Assembly (NCBI GenBank): GCA_964484475.1
Contig: CAZAFU010000021.1
Span: 1-31,183 of the forward strand
Source of the DNA: Parvularcula sp964484475
Lineage (GTDB): Bacteria > Pseudomonadota > Alphaproteobacteria > Caulobacterales > Parvularculaceae
Direction of reading: 5' to 3'
DNA length: 31,183 nt
Under the pieces are notes generated by a model. The model saw only the letters and a program-made list of their open reading frames with translations, was not told the DNA's origin and made no database searches. Below are positions 26,425 to 31,183 of this stretch, one piece after another. How positions within the stretch are numbered: position 1 is the first letter of the stretch; every line of letters begins with the position of its first letter. A program made the position numbers and the translations under genes.

Positions 26425-26913
26425 TCAGCCGGCCCCGTCCAGGGTCTCGGCAAACCCGATAAGGTTGCCTGCGGGATCTCTGACGTAGAGTTCGCGGGTC
26501 CCGTGTCCGGTCTCGCGGACAGGGACGACGATCTCCGTTTCCGCCAGCTTCGCTAGCACGTCCTCGAGTGAGCGGACTTCGAGATAGACGATGGCCCGCT
26601 CGATCCCTTCGATCGCTGCGGTGTCCTGGGCACGGGACATGGCGAAGGACTGGTACATCAGCTCGACATCGCCCGACGCCAGCGCAGCGAAGCCAAGACC
26701 GTCATCATGGGGCACGGTCATCGTAGCGGTCAGGCCCAACGCTTCCCAGAACGTAACGCACGCCCCGACGTCCCCGGCCAGCAGGACAGGCGTGACCTTC
26801 TTGAAGTTCGACACCTGAGCCTCCTCTGGGCCTGCCGCCGGTTCCTGACCTGTAGCGGTCTCCCCGCACCCCGTCAGGGCGAACGAGCAGGCGAGCAGCA
26901 AACTTCGGATCAT
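26425..26913 (-). CDS. VOC (glyoxalase/bleomycin-resistance fold) protein with lipoprotein signal; second start inside
   Basis: The 162-residue long form begins MIRSLLLACSFALTGC, a textbook lipoprotein signal with lipobox LTGC and Cys16. A short linker follows, then a VOC domain from about residue 38: FKKVTPVLLAGDVGACVTFW, EALGLTATMTVPH, ELMYQSFAMS, IVYLEVRSLEDVLAKLAE and RELYVRDPAGNLIGFAE. The metal or substrate is unknown; members range from glyoxalases to antibiotic-binding proteins. The ATG at 26913 has AAGGAA eight bases upstream. An internal GTG at 26814 (residue 34) has a better site, AGAGGAGG, five bases upstream, and would give a 129-residue cytoplasmic protein containing just the VOC domain. 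It lies 43 bases after the VWA/GATase-like gene on the same strand. Confidence 0.85.
   Translation of the reverse strand: MIRSLLLACSFALTGCGETATGQEPAAGPEEAQVSNFKKVTPVLLAGDVGACVTFWEALGLTATMTVPHDDGLGFAALASGDVELMYQSFAMSRAQDTAAIEGIERAIVYLEVRSLEDVLAKLAETEIVVPVRETGHGTRELYVRDPAGNLIGFAETLDGAG
26820..26827 (-). promoter_or_regulatory. Internal Shine-Dalgarno site in the VOC gene
   Basis: AGAGGAGG on the minus strand, five bases before the in-frame GTG at 26814. It encodes part of Pro-Glu-Glu-Ala in the long form, so it may be coincidence, but it is a nearly ideal ribosome binding site for a shorter, unlipidated VOC protein. Confidence 0.45.
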
Positions 26914-26956
26914 AGCAGCGTTCCTTCTCGTCTCGCTGGGCTTCTTCGGTTCCGGT

Positions 26957-29065
26957 TCAGGTTCCGACCCGGGACGCCATCCGCGGGAGCCCGGCCTTGA
27001 GCAGGTCACCCACCCGGCCGCTTTCCGCGACCCAGGCTGCGAAGAGGAGGCTGCCCGCGATCAGGGCATAGGCCCAGCGCGGCAGGGCTGGCTCCCGCCT
27101 GCTCGACGTCACCGCGCGGGCATTGCGGCTCGCGAGCCCCAGCCAGTCGTCCCCGGCACGGCTGCCCCTCGCCGCCGACACCGTGCGAAGGCGGGGCAGG
27201 CCCGCACCTGGTTCGGGCAGGACATGGAAACCGCCGCCGGTCGCCTGAACCAGGGGCGCGAGCTTCTCGGTGGTGGTGGTGATGTCGGAGAACTCCCGGG
27301 TCGCGGCCCGCTCTCGGATCGCTGCCGCCGTGAGTGGCCGCCCGCCGGAGGTCGCGGTCTCGACCCGCACCTGATCGGCCGTGATGCCGGTCGCGCGGGC
27401 CTGGAAAACCCCGGGGCTCTGTTCCTCGAAACTGAGGGTCGAACTCTCGCCTTCGGGCGTCGTCACCGTGGCAAGGTTCACCTCGCTCTCAAGGCTGCGC
27501 CGGGTGAGGGTCAGGGTTCCTTCCGCATCGAGGGTCGCGTTGAGGGCTTCCTCCTCGAGCTCGGGTTCCGCCATCAGCCAGTGGACAAGGCGGCGCAGGA
27601 ACTCCGCATGGGGACCACCACCGTCAAAACCGCGCGCCCAGAGCCACAGGTGATCGGAGAGCAGCATCCCGATCCGGCCCTCGCCGACCCTGTCGGTGAC
27701 GAGAAGGGGTGCGCCCGAGCCGTCCTCGAGCAGGGCCGTGCCGCTTCGAACCTCGACGGGTACGTGACGCAGCCAACGGCCCCATTCGCCGGGATCGGGC
27801 AGGTTCTTGGTGATCGGATGGCGCTCGCCGGTTTCCGTCAGCTGGGGGATGAAAGGCTTGTTGACCGCCGTGCCCTTGGGCACCGCGGGCAGGATGTATC
27901 CGAGGTTCGGCTGCGCCGCGAGAGAGCCTGTGCTCGCAAGCTCCGGCCCTGCGGCGATCAGGACCGCTCCGCCGCCTTCCACGAAGCGGGTCACCTCCGA
28001 AAGCTCGAAGGAGGAGATCACGCCGCGATAGGTGTAGCGGTCGAAGATCACCACGTTGAAATGCTTGAGCTTGTCGAGAAAGAGCTCACGGCTCGGGAAG
28101 GGGATGAGGTTCAGCTCGTCAGCACGCGCCGTGGTGGGTTTCTCCATGGGCTTGAGGATCGTGAAGTGGACGAGGTCCACGGCCGGGTCCGAGTTCAGGA
28201 CATTGCGCCAGACCCGCTCGCCCGCATGGGGCTCGCCGGAGATCAGGAGCACGCGCAGCCGGTCCCTGATGATGCTGACCCTCGAGGTGGCGACATTGTT
28301 CCGTTTGGTGATCTCTCCGGGGATCGTCGGGGTCGCGAACTCGACGATATGGCTCCCCGGCGCGTCGATCGGCACGTCGATCGCCTGCGGGCCCCCGGTG
28401 GGGATATCCCGTGTGAAGAGTGCTTCGCCGTCGACCCTCACCGTGACGGGCACTGCGGGGAGGCCCGTGGTATCCTCCACTTCGATCTCGAAGCGCGCAT
28501 CCTCGCCGAGGATGCCGTAAGGGGACGCGGTGGTCACCGCGACCCGGCGGTCGGTCTGCCTGTCAGGATCACCCAGCAACAGGCCATGCACGGGGGCGGG
28601 GAGGCTTCGGTCCTCGCCGAAGGTGCCAAGGTCCACCTGTCCGTCCGAGAGCACGAAGACCCCTGCAAGCTGGTCCCGCGCCACGGTCGCGAGAGCCTCC
28701 TTCAGCCCACGACCGAGATCGCTGCTGTCTGCATCGCCGAAGCGGCCTTCGCGGACCTCGACGCCCTCGGCTTCGAGCGCGGCCCTGAGCTCAGGCAGGG
28801 CCGCGTCCGCGATCGCGCTGCGCTCCGAAACGCTGGACGATGCGCTCTCGTCGATGAGGATGATCGCCTGGTCCCCGAGGGGCTGGTAGGTCCGCTGGAT
28901 GAGCTGCGGGCCGGCGAGGAAGAGAACCACCATCCCGCCCGCCAGCACACGGAAGAACGCCCCGAGAGGCGCCGTGCGGACACGGACGAGCGAGGCGATC
29001 AGCAGTCCGGACGCAAGGACAAGAAGGCCCCAGAGGGGCAGGAGGGGAGAGAACTCAACGCTCAT
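26957..29065 (-). CDS. Membrane protein with VWA domain and GATase1-like domain
   Basis: A 702-residue protein of the kind found in alphaproteobacterial MoxR - DUF58 - DUF4159 gene clusters. Two N-terminal helices (residues about 8-25 and 38-54) anchor it. A von Willebrand A-type domain follows: the MIDAS metal site DESAS is at 72-76 (IILIDESASSS), with VFVLSDGQVDLG at 137-147. Residues about 175-265 are a beta-rich region, then a class I amidotransferase-like domain at about 270-480 (LRVLLISGEPHAGERVWRN, FNVVIFDRYTYRG, FVEGGGAVLIAAGPEL, HPITKNL), lacking an obvious catalytic Cys. A last helix near 660-680 is followed by a short tail. The ATG at 29065 overlaps the DUF4159 stop by 11 bases and has GGAG upstream. 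Function is unknown; by analogy with Bat/MoxR systems it may aid assembly or stress tolerance at the membrane. Confidence 0.85.
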   Translation of the reverse strand: MSVEFSPLLPLWGLLVLASGLLIASLVRVRTAPLGAFFRVLAGGMVVLFLAGPQLIQRTYQPLGDQAIILIDESASSSVSERSAIADAALPELRAALEAEGVEVREGRFGDADSSDLGRGLKEALATVARDQLAGVFVLSDGQVDLGTFGEDRSLPAPVHGLLLGDPDRQTDRRVAVTTASPYGILGEDARFEIEVEDTTGLPAVPVTVRVDGEALFTRDIPTGGPQAIDVPIDAPGSHIVEFATPTIPGEITKRNNVATSRVSIIRDRLRVLLISGEPHAGERVWRNVLNSDPAVDLVHFTILKPMEKPTTARADELNLIPFPSRELFLDKLKHFNVVIFDRYTYRGVISSFELSEVTRFVEGGGAVLIAAGPELASTGSLAAQPNLGYILPAVPKGTAVNKPFIPQLTETGERHPITKNLPDPGEWGRWLRHVPVEVRSGTALLEDGSGAPLLVTDRVGEGRIGMLLSDHLWLWARGFDGGGPHAEFLRRLVHWLMAEPELEEEALNATLDAEGTLTLTRRSLESEVNLATVTTPEGESSTLSFEEQSPGVFQARATGITADQVRVETATSGGRPLTAAAIRERAATREFSDITTTTEKLAPLVQATGGGFHVLPEPGAGLPRLRTVSAARGSRAGDDWLGLASRNARAVTSSRREPALPRWAYALIAGSLLFAAWVAESGRVGDLLKAGLPRMASRVGT

Positions 29066-31183
29066 CGCTGTCTCCAAGCTCGTCCAGCATGGACTGCACG
29101 TCCGCCTGGTCCGCCTTGTAGTTCCCGGTCACCGCGACCATGGCCATGTTGATCCCGGCACGGAAGGCATATTCGCGCCGTGCCTCGCCCCCCGGTCCTG
29201 CGGGCCGTAAGGGGATGCCACGCTCGTCGAGGGCCCAGGCGCTGGCCCAGTCGCGTCCCGCAACGATCAGGGACGGCACCCCGTCGCGCCGCTGGTCGAG
29301 GCCGTTCACCGCCTCGACCCAGACCTGGCCTCCGGAGTTCCTTCCGTGGAGGTCGTCGAGCCTGTAGAATGAGAAGAGCAGGACGCTGTCTTCGGGTAGC
29401 GGTTCGAGGGGCGGGGCGTCGAGCCTTCGCATGGTATCGGCGAGAATGCCCGAGCGACCGGGCGAGGCGCCGTCCCCCGTATCGATGATCAGCATGCCGC
29501 CACCTGCCATGTATTCCTCGAGCCGCTGCAGCGCGCTCTCGGAAGGTTCGGGATGGGAGGGGCGGATCGGCCAGTAGAGAATGGTGTAGACTGAGAGCTC
29601 GTCCCGGTCGAGATCCACCCTTTGCGCCGCTGCCGGCTCCAGCGAGCTCCGCCGCGTGGCCTCGGTGCTCAGGCCGTTGAGCGCCGCCTCGCTCAACCGG
29701 TCGAGAGCCGCGTCCCCGGTGCCCACATAGGCAAAGCGCAAGGAGAGCGCGGCTTCGGATGCCTTCTGCGGCAGGGGCGGACGGATCTGCGCCCCGGCGT
29801 CGCCGGGCACGAGGACGGCCGCGGCCAGGAGGCTCGCCGCGGCGGTCGCTGCCTTTCCGCTGCCGAAGCGGCGCAGGCTGACGATGCCGTCGATGATGAG
29901 AAGGATCAGCGCGAAGACGAGAAGCGGCATGGTCAGATCGGTCTGCCGCTCCGTGCCCCGGTGCAGGTAGCTGATGCCGGAAGGAAGGTCACGCCTCGTG
30001 ATGGAGCGGAACTCGCCGCCTTCGAAGGCGTTCACCGCCACCACCCTCGCTGCATCGCCATAGAGCCCGGGCGCGGGGTTTTCGCTTTCCTCGCTGAGAG
30101 GCGGGGTCCCGGCATCCGCGCGGACGAGGCCACCCGCGCCGGTCAGGAGCTGCTGGGCGGGAAGCGGGCCTTCGCCAGACGAGGCCTCCGCCGCGCTGGT
30201 CCGCGCAAGCAGGCTCAGGCGTTGCAGGACGGCGGGGAAGAGGCCCGAGACAGGAAGGTCCGACCAGGTCGGAACCGCGCTCACATGGATAAGGACCACA
30301 AGGCCGCTCCCTTCGCGCCGGGCGCTGATCAGCGGCGTCCCGTCGGCCAGCGAGGCCCAGACCTGTGCGGTGCCCGGCTCGATCAGGACCTGCCTGCGCA
30401 CCGGGATCGTCTCCGTGATCGCAAGGTCCTGGAGCGGCATCCCCGCCGACAGCTCCGCCACGGCCTGCGGTTCGGCCCAGGTGAGGGCACCGCCAAGTGA
30501 CCTGTCGCCGCCGAGGAGCGGCGCGGGCAGGAGCGGATCGGGGGACGGGGTATCTGCGGAAAGAAGGTTGCCCCCTGCGAAGCGGACGAGGAGTCCGCCC
30601 TCGCGCACATAGGTTTCGAGCGCGCGGCGCTCCTGCGGCTGGAAGGTCCCGACATCGTCGAGGACGATCATGCCCGGATCGCGTCTGACCACGCTCAGGA
30701 TCGGCCCTTCAACGAGCTGCGCGACCGGATCGAGCGCGCGGGCGATATAGAACCCGCCATCGCGCAGGTTGTCGGCGCGGCTGCCCACGAGGGCGGCGAG
30801 AGTGCGGCGGCTGTCCGAGCCCAGAAGCCTGGTCGCGCCGGCACTGCGCGTACCCTCCACCTGGAAACGGGCGATCTCGTTCCGCAGCTCGAGCGGCAGG
30901 CGGAAGCTCGCTTCGGCGGCCCTGTCACTCGGACCGAAGGCTGCCTCGGCCGTGGTGATCGCCCGCCCGTCGGATGAAAGCGCCGCAACCCGCACGCTTT
31001 GCGGTCCGCTCACGCGGCTCCTGAGGACGGGAACCCGGATCTCGTCATTGCCGATTGTCACCGCAGCGAGCGCGAAGCTCGGACCCTCCGGCAGGAACAC
31101 CCGCGCACCCATCAGGAAGCCCAGCGAGGTCTCGCCTTCCGGTGCAACCCCGCCGGTCAGCACCGCGACATCCCCCTCGGCCT
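29055..31183 (-). CDS. DUF4159-domain membrane protein (N-terminus cut by window end)
   Basis: The visible part is about 708 residues and continues open to the window edge, so the start is outside. Such proteins usually begin with a BatA-like N-terminal anchor, not visible here. The middle has a GATase-like stretch (GMIVLDDVGTFQPQERRALE, YVREGGLLVRFAGGN), HVSAVPTWSDLPVSGLF as in BatA-related proteins, then one strong membrane helix (LLVFALILLIIDGIVSL). The C-terminal 200 residues are DUF4159: LSLRFAYVGTGDAALDRLSE, YTILYWPIRPSHPEPSE, YMAGGGMLIIDTGD, LFSFYRLDDLHGR and EYAFRAGINMAMVAVTGNYK. Its stop overlaps the start of the VWA/GATase-like gene, so the two are co-translated. The cluster suggests a cell-envelope complex governed by a MoxR ATPase, by inference only. 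Confidence 0.85.
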   Translation of the reverse strand, partial: AEGDVAVLTGGVAPEGETSLGFLMGARVFLPEGPSFALAAVTIGNDEIRVPVLRSRVSGPQSVRVAALSSDGRAITTAEAAFGPSDRAAEASFRLPLELRNEIARFQVEGTRSAGATRLLGSDSRRTLAALVGSRADNLRDGGFYIARALDPVAQLVEGPILSVVRRDPGMIVLDDVGTFQPQERRALETYVREGGLLVRFAGGNLLSADTPSPDPLLPAPLLGGDRSLGGALTWAEPQAVAELSAGMPLQDLAITETIPVRRQVLIEPGTAQVWASLADGTPLISARREGSGLVVLIHVSAVPTWSDLPVSGLFPAVLQRLSLLARTSAAEASSGEGPLPAQQLLTGAGGLVRADAGTPPLSEESENPAPGLYGDAARVVAVNAFEGGEFRSITRRDLPSGISYLHRGTERQTDLTMPLLVFALILLIIDGIVSLRRFGSGKAATAAASLLAAAVLVPGDAGAQIRPPLPQKASEAALSLRFAYVGTGDAALDRLSEAALNGLSTEATRRSSLEPAAAQRVDLDRDELSVYTILYWPIRPSHPEPSESALQRLEEYMAGGGMLIIDTGDGASPGRSGILADTMRRLDAPPLEPLPEDSVLLFSFYRLDDLHGRNSGGQVWVEAVNGLDQRRDGVPSLIVAGRDWASAWALDERGIPLRPAGPGGEARREYAFRAGINMAMVAVTGNYKADQADVQSMLDELGDSDER

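Noticed and set aside
27224..29152. About 640-codon plus-strand frame opposite the VWA/GATase-like gene
   Set aside because: Shadow frame caused by high GC at third codon positions; no domain seen.

Overview
The window is a GC-rich, densely packed bacterial chromosome segment of alphaproteobacterial type. The evidence for this placement is a zinc-ribbon TIGR02300-type gene beside aroA, the gyrA - small gene - coaD - cyclophilin - cyclophilin string, a topA with tandem C-terminal repeats, and a DUF4159/VWA membrane-protein pair. A member of the Parvularculales, Hyphomonadaceae or Rhodobacterales region is plausible, but the family cannot be fixed from sequence reading alone. There are no RNA genes, CRISPR arrays or insertion sequences. 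Most genes are core or common accessory functions.

Layout. 1-803 (minus): the 5' end of an NADP-type isocitrate dehydrogenase and an acidic zinc-ribbon protein. 911-5328 (plus): aroA (EPSP synthase), a Kef-type cation/proton antiporter with a nucleotide-binding domain, and an MFS transporter. 5335-5949 (minus): a lipoprotein Cu/Zn superoxide dismutase. 6041-11123 (plus): gyrA, an SRPBCC-like protein and coaD joined by 4-base overlaps, followed by a secreted and a cytoplasmic cyclophilin that also overlap by 4 bases. 11120-15428 (minus): an MFS transporter, then an operon of a radical SAM protein (TIGR03916 type), a TIGR03915-UdgX fusion and an S4 RNA-binding protein. 15725-20954: three exported peptidases (M14 plus, M20D minus, M19 plus), which look like a peptide-scavenging island. 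21035-22148: a divergent ZIP-like membrane protein, a 50-residue membrane protein and a possible SnoaL-like gene remnant. 22149-24737 (minus): topA. 24885-25202 (plus): a small unknown gene. 25075-31183 (minus): xerC, a small lipoprotein, a VOC-domain protein with two possible starts, and two large membrane proteins (VWA/GATase-like and DUF4159) of the MoxR-DUF58-associated type, the last one cut by the window end.

The most interesting unit is the radical SAM - UdgX - S4 operon. UdgX carries the KRRIH motif of the uracil-DNA glycosylases that become covalently linked to DNA. Its radical SAM partner has a helix-hairpin-helix DNA-binding motif and ends in QADLF, a close match to the sliding-clamp-binding pentapeptide. 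Together they suggest a replication-coupled uracil-DNA handling or repair pathway whose chemistry is undescribed. Secondary points are the dual-start VOC protein, the uncharacterised VWA/DUF4159 pair, and a small membrane protein with a textbook ribosome binding site.
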